Part shown: one piece after another, positions 16,186 to 24,172 of the stretch
Layout of the letters: every line of letters starts with the position of its first letter
How positions within the stretch are numbered: position 1 is the first letter of the stretch
DNA from: Acutalibacter muris
Lineage (GTDB): Bacteria; Bacillota; Clostridia; Oscillospirales; Acutalibacteraceae
DNA length: 64,000 nucleotides
NCBI RefSeq assembly: GCF_002201475.1
Contig: NZ_CP021422.1
Span: 3,738,814 to 3,802,813, forward strand
Reading direction: 5' to 3'
Position numbers and translations under genes: made by a program
The notes under the pieces: generated by a model
Database searches by the model: none
What the model was told of the DNA's origin: nothing
The model's input: only the letters and a program-made list of their open reading frames with translations

Positions 16186-16201
16186 CTATGATATATCATA
16201 G
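16186..16201. promoter_or_regulatory. Perfect 16-bp palindrome overlapping a minus-strand promoter
   Basis: CTATGATATATCATAG is fully self-complementary. On the minus strand TTGACT lies 17 nt from TATATC inside it, so a regulator bound here would cover the -10 box of the broken membrane gene and reductase unit. The regulator is unknown. Confidence 0.5.
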
Positions 16202-16317
16202 ACCCCGCTCCAAGTCAAGCGCTTTCAAAAATTTTTTCTCAAAATGAGATATTCCACCCTCGAAAATGGTATTATAGGTGAAAAGCTTTTCAGAAGAACG
16301 GCGGAGGGGGGCGCGAA

Positions 16318-16800
16318 ATGACAGCGGAGGAATTTGCCGGGTACGCGAAAAGGTATGGCGACACAGTCTATCGGGTGGCGCTCAACTGCTGCAAGAACGC
16401 CGCCGACGCCGAAGACATTATGCAGACGGTGCTTTTAAAGCTCTACCGGGAAAAGACGGACTTTGAGAGCGAGGAGCACGTGAAGCGCTGGCTTATCCGA
16501 GTAGCCGTGAACGAGGGCAGGAAACTCAGAAGCTCCGGGTGGTTCAAAAGGCGGGCGTCCCTGGAGGAATACGCCGGGACGGTGGACTTTGAGAGCCCAG
16601 AAGAAAGCGAGCTCTTTATCATAGCCATGGCCCTGCCGGAGAAGTACCGGGTGCCTCTCTACCTCTACTACTACGAGGACTATACCATAAAAGAGGTAGC
16701 GGCCCTGTGTAAGCTCAAGGAGTCCACCGTACAAACCCGCTTACAGCGGGCCCGGGAGAGGGTAAAAAAGGCGCTTACAAAGCAAGAGGAGGATTCATAA
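16318..16800 (+). CDS. ECF-type RNA polymerase sigma factor
   Basis: 160 residues. Region 2 (residues about 8-70) contains NAADAEDIMQTVLLKLY, typical of sigma-70 region 2.2; region 4 (residues about 100-152) contains LPEKYRVPLYLYYYEDYTIKEVAALCKLKESTVQTRLQRARERVK, a clear -35-binding helix-turn-helix (cited here in parts: PEKYRVPLYLYYYEDY and TVQTRLQRARERV). GGAGGGGGGCGCGAA precedes the ATG. The stop codon overlaps the start of a small membrane protein, the expected anti-sigma partner. No ECF-type self-promoter was found upstream. Confidence 0.9.
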   Translation: MTAEEFAGYAKRYGDTVYRVALNCCKNAADAEDIMQTVLLKLYREKTDFESEEHVKRWLIRVAVNEGRKLRSSGWFKRRASLEEYAGTVDFESPEESELFIIAMALPEKYRVPLYLYYYEDYTIKEVAALCKLKESTVQTRLQRARERVKKALTKQEEDS

Positions 16801-17216
16801 TGGAAGAAAAATATAAAAAAATGTTTTCCAGGGTGAAAGCCTCCCCGGAAAAAATACAGGAGGTAATCGCAATGACAGAGAAGCATAAACCCAGAAGGAT
16901 AGTCCGTAATCTGCTGGTGACGGCAGCCATAATGGCCCTGGCGGTGCTCACGGCCATGGGGGCCAACGCTGCGTCCGGCGGGGAACTGTTCGCCTATGTT
17001 GTATCCTGCACCTTTAACGGCGAGGACATCGAAACAGTGGAGTACCATCTTGACAGCGGCGATGTAGTCAAGGGCGGCCTTGGCAGCTATGTGGTCACAG
17101 AGGGCGAAGACGGCAAGGCCGTAATTACCTATACCGACGGCGATGGAAATGAGATCTCCAACAGCATAGACGCTTTCAGCTTTGAGGCGAAAACGGCCAA
17201 GGCGGTCACAGAGTAA
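16800..17216 (+). CDS. Probable anti-sigma factor, small single-pass membrane protein
   Basis: 138 residues. A basic cytoplasmic N-terminus of about 35 residues (MEEKYKKMFSRVKASPEKIQ) is followed by one membrane helix (LLVTAAIMALAVLTAMGANA, residues about 38-58) and an 80-residue extracytoplasmic acidic beta-rich domain. The ATG overlaps the TAA of the sigma gene (TAATG). Position and topology indicate a membrane-bound anti-sigma factor; no zinc anti-sigma (ZAS) motif is visible. The signal it responds to is unknown. Confidence 0.7.
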   Translation: MEEKYKKMFSRVKASPEKIQEVIAMTEKHKPRRIVRNLLVTAAIMALAVLTAMGANAASGGELFAYVVSCTFNGEDIETVEYHLDSGDVVKGGLGSYVVTEGEDGKAVITYTDGDGNEISNSIDAFSFEAKTAKAVTE

Positions 17217-17230
17217 ATGTTCTGCACGCA

Positions 17231-17254
17231 AGCGCTCCGAAAGGGGCGCTTTTT
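17231..17254 (+). terminator. Terminator of the first sigma/anti-sigma operon
   Basis: AGCGCTCC-GAAA-GGGGCGCT followed by TTTT; 8-bp stem with a GNRA-type loop, 14 nt after the anti-sigma stop. Confidence 0.85.
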
Positions 17255-17318
17255 GCGTTGACGCTTTGCGCGCGCTGTGTTATAATAATTCAAAGGCAAA
17301 CCCAAAGGAGGTCCGGCC

Positions 17319-17807
17319 ATGTATCCGAAAAAGAAAATGATGATAGTGGGCTCACACACCATCGCGGAGCCGGACCGGCGGGTGAAGCTGATGATATCAA
17401 AGCTCTGCGGCGAGGGCTGGCATATACTGGTGGGCGACCACTCGGGGCTGGACGCGGCTTTGCAGGAGTACCTTCGGGATATGCACACCGACTGGGTGCG
17501 TGTATACACCGCCCGGCCCCGGCCCCAGCACAATCTGGACGGCTGGCCCGTCCGACGCCCGCCCCGAGAGGGCCGCTGGGGCGGGGCTCCCCGCCATCTG
17601 CAAAACACCCTTGCCATGACTGCCGCCGCTGACTGCGGCATGGTCCTCTGGGACGGCAGGAGCATGGGCACCTATTTCGTAATGGCCTCGCTCATAGAGC
17701 AGGGCAAGAGCGTCTGGGTGTACCTTCCCGACCGTGGCGGGGCCCACACCCTGCGCACGCCGGAGGATCTGGAGAAACTGCTGCGGGCGTATGTGTTCCC
17801 GAAATAG
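17319..17807 (+). CDS. SLOG-fold (DUF2493/YspA-like) protein
   Basis: 162 residues. The N-terminal Rossmann-like pattern MIVGSHTI, then WHILVGDHSGLDAALQEYL resembles YspA/DUF2493 members of the SLOG superfamily, which bind nucleotide-like ligands; the second half has ADCGMVLWDGRSMGTYFVM, the usual glycine-rich acidic loop of this fold. A strong ribosome-binding site (GGAGGTCC) precedes the ATG. It is monocistronic between terminators. The ligand and function are unknown; links of SLOG proteins to nucleotide signalling are general knowledge, not shown here. Confidence 0.65.
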   Translation: MYPKKKMMIVGSHTIAEPDRRVKLMISKLCGEGWHILVGDHSGLDAALQEYLRDMHTDWVRVYTARPRPQHNLDGWPVRRPPREGRWGGAPRHLQNTLAMTAAADCGMVLWDGRSMGTYFVMASLIEQGKSVWVYLPDRGGAHTLRTPEDLEKLLRAYVFPK

Positions 17808-17810
17808 GAA

Positions 17811-17835
17811 AGTCCCCCGGAAAGCGGGGGGCTTT
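17811..17835 (+). terminator. Terminator of the SLOG-fold gene
   Basis: AGTCCCCCG-GAAAG-CGGGGGGCT followed by TTTT, a few bases after the stop codon. Confidence 0.88.
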
Positions 17836-17854
17836 TTGCAACATAATAGCCGTC

Positions 17855-19045
17855 CTATAAGATCGCTTCAAGCTTTACGCCTGCGCTGTCAATATCGGGG
17901 TCCGGGCTTGCGGAAGAAAAGCGGTCCTTATTGAATTCCTCCATGGTGACAGGTACCAGCTCCCCGCTTTTGAGCTTTTCGTTTATCTCGTCCAGCACGC
18001 TTGTGTCCTTGAGCAGCGAGTTCATAAGCGTCACCATGTCCTCACAGGGCACGTTGAAGTTCCCCGCTATCCGGCACCACATGCCGTTGGGCAGCGTGCA
18101 CAGGAGCATCCTGCTGGTGTTGAGCCCTCCCAAAGCTGTGATAGGCTCCGCGCCCTCGGAAGATATCACCACAGTCTCATTATAGTCGTACTTTGCCGAT
18201 GCCAGAACCTCCTCCGTCAGCGGGGGTTCCCGGCTGATAGTCAGGGAGATGTCCCAGCTATCGCGCAGGTGGTCGTCGGTTACGTCGAGGTTGAGCTCTG
18301 AAGCTGTGGATATATGGACAAGACCCAGCTCGCTGCCGTCTTCGGTGCATTTGAATTCGACTTCTGGGGGCCAGACGCAATTCGGAAGACAGCTAAAAAT
18401 ATACTCGGCGTAAGTGTTCATCACCTCGTACGGGCTTGGTGCGGTTCCGTCCGCGGAAGCTGTTTTGGCGCTGGCTCTGGTTATGAGAGGGCAGAATACA
18501 TAATCGTCCAGTATGCTGTCGTTCCAGGCGGCAGAGGTCAGCCTTTTTCCGCTCTCCGGCTCCTGCTTATTGTACTTGAAATACTCCTCCGCCGGAAGCC
18601 CCTCCGGGTAGGCCGAGCAGTAGCTTTCATCCAGGAGGTACCTGGTCCAGGCGATATCGTCGTCATAGCCCACGATGCTTTCCTGGGGCTCGGGGTTTGT
18701 GGAATATTTGGCCGTAGGCCCGTCACCCTCTCCCCGGTTGGCTCCCTTCTGTGTGTTGCCAAGGCCATCGCCGCCCTCGCCTCCTTCGTCCCCGGCCGAG
18801 GCGACCTCATGGGAGGTGTTTTCGCTCCGGGAGCCCGGTCCGTACTCAATGGTGGGGGTCACGCCGTTTATCAGGTAGGTCAGGAGCAGGGGCAGGGCAA
18901 TGGCCGCAAGGCAGGCCGCCCCGGCCAGGAGCCCGCCCCACTCGGGACCCCGGCGGCGGACTTTTTCTCTTGGGGGCTCCGCCGCTCCGGCCACAAGCCT
19001 TGGGTCCAGATTCCCCAGCTTCTCCAAAAGGTCGCTGCCTTTCAT
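17855..19045 (-). CDS. Membrane-anchored anti-sigma-like protein
   Basis: 396 residues from an ATG preceded by AAGGAGGG nine nt upstream; the long open frame upstream of it is the shadow of the sigma gene. Residues 1-40 are cytoplasmic (MKGSDLLEKLGNLDPRLV), residues about 40-62 are a membrane helix (LLAGAACLAAIALPLLLTYLI), then a low-complexity Gly/Glu/Ser linker and an extracytoplasmic domain of about 270 residues. The start overlaps the sigma stop (ATGA), so the pair is co-translated. Role as anti-sigma factor is inferred from context and topology; the outer domain is not recognised and may sense the envelope. Confidence 0.65.
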   Translation of the reverse strand: MKGSDLLEKLGNLDPRLVAGAAEPPREKVRRRGPEWGGLLAGAACLAAIALPLLLTYLINGVTPTIEYGPGSRSENTSHEVASAGDEGGEGGDGLGNTQKGANRGEGDGPTAKYSTNPEPQESIVGYDDDIAWTRYLLDESYCSAYPEGLPAEEYFKYNKQEPESGKRLTSAAWNDSILDDYVFCPLITRASAKTASADGTAPSPYEVMNTYAEYIFSCLPNCVWPPEVEFKCTEDGSELGLVHISTASELNLDVTDDHLRDSWDISLTISREPPLTEEVLASAKYDYNETVVISSEGAEPITALGGLNTSRMLLCTLPNGMWCRIAGNFNVPCEDMVTLMNSLLKDTSVLDEINEKLKSGELVPVTMEEFNKDRFSSASPDPDIDSAGVKLEAIL

Positions 19046-19602
19046 ATATCGTATCCCTCCTTGATGAGATATTCCCGCAGGTCCCGGCGCACCCGATACA
19101 GGGTGGTCTTCACCCGGCCCTGGGAGCACCCGAAGAAGTCCGCCACCTCCTTTACCGGGTCCAGGTACCAGTACCTGCGTATAAACATGTTTCGCCGTTC
19201 TTCGGACAGCGAGCGCAGAAAGTTCTCCACAAGCTCTATAAGAAGTGTGCCGTCCGCCTGCCCCGGGGTGTCGTTTGGGGACGGTATGCACTGCTCAAGC
19301 TCGCTTGTAAGCTCCATAATGGGGGCGCTGCGCTTCTGGCGGGAGCGGGCCCGGGCCACGTCTATGGCAAGCCTCCGGGTTATCTTCGCCAGGAATGGGA
19401 AGAGGTAATTCCAGGGCTCGTGGGGCGGTATGGCGGCCCACGCCTGCATATAGGTGTCGTTCTCGCACTCCTCGGCGGCTCCCCTGTCCCGCAGCAGGTT
19501 GTCCGCGAGGGCGCGCAGCTTCTGACCGTACTTGGCGGCTGTAAGCCCCAGCGCGGCCTCGTCCCGGCGCAGAAACAGCGCCACTATCCTCTCGTCCTCC
19601 AT
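19042..19602 (-). CDS. ECF-type RNA polymerase sigma factor
   Basis: 186 residues from ATG 19602 with AGGAGG nine nt upstream. Region 2 includes RGAAEECENDTYMQAWAAIPP, with the ECF-type acidic stretch; region 4 includes SEERRNMFIRRYWYLDPVKEVADFF and the recognition helix GRVKTTLYRVRRDL. It is paired by ATGA overlap with the membrane protein downstream. A candidate self-promoter of ECF form lies 37-63 bp upstream. This pair is unrelated in sequence to the plus-strand pair 1.8 kb away. Confidence 0.88.
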   Translation of the reverse strand: MEDERIVALFLRRDEAALGLTAAKYGQKLRALADNLLRDRGAAEECENDTYMQAWAAIPPHEPWNYLFPFLAKITRRLAIDVARARSRQKRSAPIMELTSELEQCIPSPNDTPGQADGTLLIELVENFLRSLSEERRNMFIRRYWYLDPVKEVADFFGCSQGRVKTTLYRVRRDLREYLIKEGYDI

Positions 19603-19638
19603 TATCCAGCACCTCCTGTGGGGTCCCCTCACTTTATA

Positions 19639-19665
19639 TATCGGCATTTGCGCGCCGGGGGTTAC
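19639..19665 (-). promoter_or_regulatory. Candidate ECF-type autoregulatory promoter
   Basis: The minus strand has GTAACC, a 16-nt spacer and CGATA. An AAC-type -35 and a CG-starting -10 with 16-nt spacing is the usual pattern of ECF promoters, and sigma operons of this kind are often self-activated. It is based on one site only. Confidence 0.4.
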
Positions 19666-19855
19666 AAAAAATCTGATTTTTTCGGAGGATTTTGGGTATT
19701 AAAGGGGCTTTGGCCTGCACGCTTCTCTGTCGTAAGAAATTTGTAAGAAATTCATCACGTTGTACTTAATCTGTTCATATTATTCTTTTAGCGTTAGGAA
19801 AAGGCGGTATGGAAAATTAACTTTACCTGCCCATGCGCGAAAGGACGGAGAGCAT

Positions 19856-21109
19856 ATGAAGACCCTTACATATATAAATTTAGCCATCGCGGTGGTGGTG
19901 GGCCTATGCTGCTGCTATCAGGTGCTGTTCGCCCTGATAAGGGTGCGGGGCCTTGGGCGGCGGTTCAAGGAGCGCTCGCTCAGCCGGTTCGCGGTGCTTA
20001 TCGCCGCCCGGGACGAGGCCGCCGTGATAGGCCAGCTTATCGACAGCATAAAGGCTCAGGACTACCCCTCGGAGCTGGTGGACATATACGTGGTGGCGGA
20101 CAACTGCACCGACAGCACGGCCATGGTGGCCGCGTCCCGGGAGGTAACGGTGTACCAACGCAGGAATAAGATCCAAGTGGGCAAGGGATATGCCCTGGAA
20201 TTCCTGCTCTCGAAAATAGCACAGGACAAACCCGAGGGGACCTATGACGGCTTCTTCGTCTTCGACGCGGATAACCTTCTTGACCCCCATTATATAAGCG
20301 AGATGAACAAGGTCTTCTCCAACGGATGCCCGGTGGTGACAGGCTACCGCAACGCCAAGAACTTTGGGGATAACTGGATATCCGCAGGGTACGGCATGTA
20401 CTTCCTCCGGGAGTCCGAGTACCTGAACCGCCCCCGGGACTACCTGGGCACCAGCTGCGCGGTTTCGGGGACAGGATTCCTGTTCTCCGCTAAGCTCCTT
20501 GAGAAGGTGGGCGGCTGGCACTATTACGCCCTTACTGAGGACCTGGAGTTTACCCTTGATTTAGTCTGCCGGGGAGAGAAAATTTCCTATTGCAGCACGG
20601 CGGTTTTGTACGACGAGCAGCCCACGGGCTTTAAGCAGTCGGTAGTGCAGCGGGCCCGTTGGATGCGGGGGCTCATGCAGATAATGGGCAAAAACGGCGG
20701 TTCCCTTTTACATGCCCTTTTCGGCTCCGGCAGCTTCGCCTGCTACGACCTGCTGATAAACTCCCTGGCGGCAGTGCTCATGGGGCTGGGCTTTGTGATG
20801 AACACGGTGATGTTTGCTGTGGGGCTCTGCACCCCCGGCTTTGAGACCGGGCCTGTGGTGATAGCCGCTCTGCTGGCGCTGGGCGGCACGTACCTTGGAC
20901 TGTACTTTACAGGGCTGTTGACACTTATAACCGAGTGGCGCAGGATACCCTGCCGGGCTTCGCGGAAGATACTTTTCAGCTTCACCTACCCCTTCTTCAT
21001 GGCAAGCTTTATGGCCGCTTTAGCTGTGGCCATGTCAGGCGGGACTCAATGGAAACCCATACGGCATACCGTAGCGGTGAGTCTTGGTGAGCTGGACGGG
21101 AGAAGGTAA
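19856..21109 (+). CDS. Family 2 glycosyltransferase, membrane-bound
   Basis: 417 residues. One N-terminal helix (residues about 8-28) is followed by the GT-A domain: AVLIAARDEAAVIGQLIDS, VVADNCTDS, the DxD-type FDADN, TEDLE as catalytic-base region and QRARWMRG, the QxxRW motif of processive enzymes. Three or four helices follow in the C-terminal 150 residues. This resembles BcsA/poly-GlcNAc synthase-like transferases that make or export surface glycans. GGACGGAGAG precedes the chosen ATG. No partner synthesis genes are adjacent, so the glycan is unknown. Confidence 0.85.
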   Translation: MKTLTYINLAIAVVVGLCCCYQVLFALIRVRGLGRRFKERSLSRFAVLIAARDEAAVIGQLIDSIKAQDYPSELVDIYVVADNCTDSTAMVAASREVTVYQRRNKIQVGKGYALEFLLSKIAQDKPEGTYDGFFVFDADNLLDPHYISEMNKVFSNGCPVVTGYRNAKNFGDNWISAGYGMYFLRESEYLNRPRDYLGTSCAVSGTGFLFSAKLLEKVGGWHYYALTEDLEFTLDLVCRGEKISYCSTAVLYDEQPTGFKQSVVQRARWMRGLMQIMGKNGGSLLHALFGSGSFACYDLLINSLAAVLMGLGFVMNTVMFAVGLCTPGFETGPVVIAALLALGGTYLGLYFTGLLTLITEWRRIPCRASRKILFSFTYPFFMASFMAALAVAMSGGTQWKPIRHTVAVSLGELDGRR

Positions 21110-21136
21110 ACCGGCATAAAGGGTACTTTTGTGGAA

Positions 21137-21162
21137 AACGGCATAGCCGCAGCTATGCCGTT
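21137..21162 (+). terminator. Terminator of the glycosyltransferase gene
   Basis: 11-bp stem AACGGCATAGC / GCTATGCCGTT with loop CGCA; a T-rich stretch (TTTAGTTTTTTA) follows after a few bases. Confidence 0.7.
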
Positions 21163-21226
21163 TCATCATTTAGTTTTTTAAAGTGTTCTTATCCATCTCC
21201 ATGCGGCAGCCTCTCTTTTTCCCAGG

Positions 21227-23431
21227 CTACCAACTGCGGAGGCTAACGTCTCTATCAAAGGGAATGTCCACATAAGAAACGTCCTGGTCCGTAATAAGGC
21301 AAAAGTCTGAATACAGGCCCATAGCAGCGTCCTCAGGCAAGTCTCCCTCCTCGCACATGAAAAGCGTAAGCTCTGTATTAACCTGTGGAAGTGACCGGCT
21401 GGTTATAAGCAGGTCGCAGGTCTCATCGGAGCACTCGTCCAGGGCCAGCAGCAGTTTCCTATTGTTGGCCCATATGCGCATTTTTGCGCCGCCGTCGGCC
21501 ATCTCTACCATAACTCCCGGCAGCACCTGATACAGGCAATTGTCCGAAGCGGTTTCCAGTGTAATCCCTGGATAGCGCAGGTCCTTCCCTCCACGGGTTT
21601 TACCGTGTATTAAGAGGGTTTTAGGACGGTAATTCGACAAAATATCTCTCAGCATAGCCTTTGCCCGGTAATCCTGGCGTGTCACTAAAACACTGTCCAG
21701 CTCGAAGATATTTTCCTGCGCTATTATCCGGCGGGCAAGCCCGCTGTTAAAGGTGCCCATGCTGAGCACAGCAGCCCGGCGGTCCTGCATGACCACCACA
21801 CAGGCTGACTCGCTGTCCCCGCTTACCGCCAAAGTCACTGTGTCCAGGCTGGACTCATAGCGCAGTACGGGCAGGAAAAGGGCCATTGTCAAGGAAATAA
21901 TCATGAGAATTGGCCGAAACCTGAAGCGCTTGGAAAGACAGAGCAGCACAGCTGTCATAAGCAATGCCAGCGCAGACAAATGTACCGGGTCTGTCAAGCT
22001 TACGTATACACCCGGCAGACTTGCCATCCAGCGGCTGAGCTTCAAAAGCGTTCTGGCAAGCAGACCGCAGGCCAGAACTATAGGCTGTATAAGCGCTCCC
22101 ATAGGCTCCAAAAGGGAGAGAAGCAGAAGTGGAAGGGCACAGTAGAGCATCGTAACAAAAATTGGCAGAAGCAGTAGGTTGGATACAAGGGTCAGCATAG
22201 GCAGTCCATGGAATACCGCTACCTGCACCGGCATTGTAAACAGCGTGGCCGATATGGAGGTGGATATAGTGCCAGCCACGTACCTTCGGATAGGCCCAGA
22301 GGATTTCGTGGCTATCGTCTCCTCTAACTGGCGTCCAAGCAGCGCAATACCCGCCGTGGCGAGAACGGACAGCGCAAACCCAACGCTGCCGCCGGCAAAC
22401 GGGTCTAAAAAGCAGATAAACACTACTGCCGCCCCCAGAGAGTTAAGCGTGTCTCCCACTTGGTAGGTGGAGGCCGCCAGTGAGCAAAAAACCAGCATCA
22501 GGTAGCTCCGCACAGCAGAGACCGGGAAGCCGGTCAGCAGCAGGTAGGAAAACAACAGAACCACACTGGACAGGCTGCGCAGACGTCGGTTTAGCGGCAG
22601 CCTTGCCAGAAATAGATTCAAAAACGCACCCACCAAGGTCATGTGCATACCTGAAACCGCCAGCATATGGGAACATCCTATCTGCCGGAAATCTGTATAT
22701 ATCTCCTCCGGCAGCTGTGACCCATGACCCAGCAGTACGGTTTTCAGCAGAGCTGCCTCCTCGCCGGAGATGCACCGGTCCAGCCCCCGGGAGACATAGC
22801 TGCGCAGCAGCGGCAGAATCCGTCCGGCAGGAAAGGAGTCTTCACTGGCTATGTACTCATAATCGTTATAGCCCTCCGGATATGCGCCAAGCAAGTTGCC
22901 TTCGGCCAGCTGTGATGAATATGTGGAATACATCCCGCCACCTTTAAAGGAATAAAACTTCACCTGACATACCACTTGGTCGCAGGGCCCACATTCCAGG
23001 GCTTCAGAGCAGGAGAGCCGCACCTGGAAAGGCTTTACCGGCTGTCCGTCCAGCTCCAGTATCCTCACGGGATAATAAAACTTGCCGTATCTCTTGTCAG
23101 GGTAGTCAAGAGGTTCCAGGCGCACCCCCGCAGTAACCTGGTCCAGCTCTTGGACATGGGCTACCTCCGTATAGTAACGGTTGGCGTATAGGGCAAGCAT
23201 AATCCCCGCAGACATAAGCAGAAGGGAGCCATGGAACAAGACGAACCTGCGGTTGCGGCGTTTATTGGGATTCTCTGTCCGTCCCAGCAGCACACCAAGA
23301 ATAAGCGCGAAAAAAGCCAGGCCCCCACAGACCATGGACATGATCCCGGTCACATGGGGGTCCAGCACAGTTGCCAAAGAAGCGGCGGTAAAAACAATTA
23401 TACCAATCCAGGCAAAGGGCAGATAGGACAT
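21227..23431 (-). CDS. comEC: ComEC/Rec2-family DNA-uptake channel protein
   Basis: 734 residues. N-terminal helices and a DUF4131-like OB domain (residues about 75-175), then the Competence domain with LLKTVLLGHGSQLPEE and the hallmark GCSHMLAVSGMHMTLVGA near residue 255, and about ten helices to residue 520. In transformable bacteria ComEC carries single-stranded DNA across the membrane. The C-terminal region keeps the beta-lactamase-like fold pattern, but the usual metal-binding HxHxDH is replaced (VLVTRQDYRAKAM), so the nuclease part looks inactive. It starts one base after the phosphoribosyltransferase gene. Confidence 0.88.
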   Translation of the reverse strand: MSYLPFAWIGIIVFTAASLATVLDPHVTGIMSMVCGGLAFFALILGVLLGRTENPNKRRNRRFVLFHGSLLLMSAGIMLALYANRYYTEVAHVQELDQVTAGVRLEPLDYPDKRYGKFYYPVRILELDGQPVKPFQVRLSCSEALECGPCDQVVCQVKFYSFKGGGMYSTYSSQLAEGNLLGAYPEGYNDYEYIASEDSFPAGRILPLLRSYVSRGLDRCISGEEAALLKTVLLGHGSQLPEEIYTDFRQIGCSHMLAVSGMHMTLVGAFLNLFLARLPLNRRLRSLSSVVLLFSYLLLTGFPVSAVRSYLMLVFCSLAASTYQVGDTLNSLGAAVVFICFLDPFAGGSVGFALSVLATAGIALLGRQLEETIATKSSGPIRRYVAGTISTSISATLFTMPVQVAVFHGLPMLTLVSNLLLLPIFVTMLYCALPLLLLSLLEPMGALIQPIVLACGLLARTLLKLSRWMASLPGVYVSLTDPVHLSALALLMTAVLLCLSKRFRFRPILMIISLTMALFLPVLRYESSLDTVTLAVSGDSESACVVVMQDRRAAVLSMGTFNSGLARRIIAQENIFELDSVLVTRQDYRAKAMLRDILSNYRPKTLLIHGKTRGGKDLRYPGITLETASDNCLYQVLPGVMVEMADGGAKMRIWANNRKLLLALDECSDETCDLLITSRSLPQVNTELTLFMCEEGDLPEDAAMGLYSDFCLITDQDVSYVDIPFDRDVSLRSW

Positions 23432-23432
23432 T

Positions 23433-23969
23433 TTACTTAAAGAACAGCGGCAAGGGCTCCAGATAAATTATGTCCGTGCGATCCTTGGCGTCTCCCTCGG
23501 CCAGCACACAGGCCTTGCCCACCACCTGTCCGCCCACAGAGTGGAGCAGCTCCTCAATAGCCGCCAAGGATTCGCCGGTGGAGATAACATCATCCACTAT
23601 CAGAATACGCTTGTCCCGGAGGCTTTCACAGTCGGCCTTGGAAAGATAGAGCTTTTGAACATGGTCAGTGGTGATGGACTTGACCTCTACGTGTATAGGC
23701 TCCTCCATATAGGCTTTGATCCCCTTGCGGGCCACCACATAATTCCTGCACCCAATACGGGCCATCTCATAGGCCAGGGGGATGCCTTTACTTTCGGCGG
23801 TCACTATCACATCGTGCTCCGGGCACTTCTCCATCAGGGCTTTGGCGGCGGCCTCTGTCACCTCAACGTCACCGAACATGACAAACCCTGCAATATCCAG
23901 GCTGTCGCTGATGGGGCAGATAGGCAGCTGGCGCTGGCACCCGGCAATGGTCATTTTGTATACGCTCAT
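23433..23969 (-). CDS. Phosphoribosyltransferase (adenine phosphoribosyltransferase-like)
   Basis: 178 residues from ATG 23969 with AAGGAA nine nt upstream. The PRPP-binding motif ILIVDDVISTGES is near residue 125, preceded by VIVTAESKGIPLAYEMA, as in Apt- and Xpt-type enzymes that attach a purine base to PRPP for salvage. Some relatives (PurR-like, PyrR-like) are regulators, but no DNA-binding domain is present here. It is the first gene of an operon with comEC. The base specificity is inferred only from overall similarity. Confidence 0.82.
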   Translation of the reverse strand: MSVYKMTIAGCQRQLPICPISDSLDIAGFVMFGDVEVTEAAAKALMEKCPEHDVIVTAESKGIPLAYEMARIGCRNYVVARKGIKAYMEEPIHVEVKSITTDHVQKLYLSKADCESLRDKRILIVDDVISTGESLAAIEELLHSVGGQVVGKACVLAEGDAKDRTDIIYLEPLPLFFK

Positions 23970-24034
23970 GGAAAACACTTCCTTAATAATAGTGGTAATT
24001 TGAATATTGCCCTCTCAAACTGACCTTTGAGAAA

Positions 24035-24063
24035 ATTATATCATAAAATTTTTGTTCCCGCAA
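24035..24063 (-). promoter_or_regulatory. Promoter of the phosphoribosyltransferase-comEC operon
   Basis: Minus strand TTGCGG, 17-nt spacer, TATAAT, about 65 nt before the ATG. Confidence 0.72.
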
Positions 24064-24101
24064 CTGCAATTTGTGACAGCGGGAAAATTTTTAAACCAAC
24101 A

Positions 24102-24133
24102 GCAAAGAGGGCGGAAAACTCCGCCCCCTTTGC
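24102..24133 (-). terminator. Terminator-like hairpin behind the S-layer protein gene
   Basis: GCAAAGGGGGCGGA-GTTT-TCCGCCCTCTTTGC, a 14-bp stem with one G-T pair, 40 nt after the stop codon; the trailing bases TGTTGGTTT are only moderately U-rich. Confidence 0.7.
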
Positions 24134-24172
24134 CTTTATGGGGTAATCATAAAATTTAGGTGAGTTGAAACC

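Noticed and set aside
17855..19291. 478-residue version of the anti-sigma-like protein
   Set aside because: The extra N-terminal 82 residues overlap the sigma factor gene in another frame; a strong ribosome-binding site marks the start at 19045.
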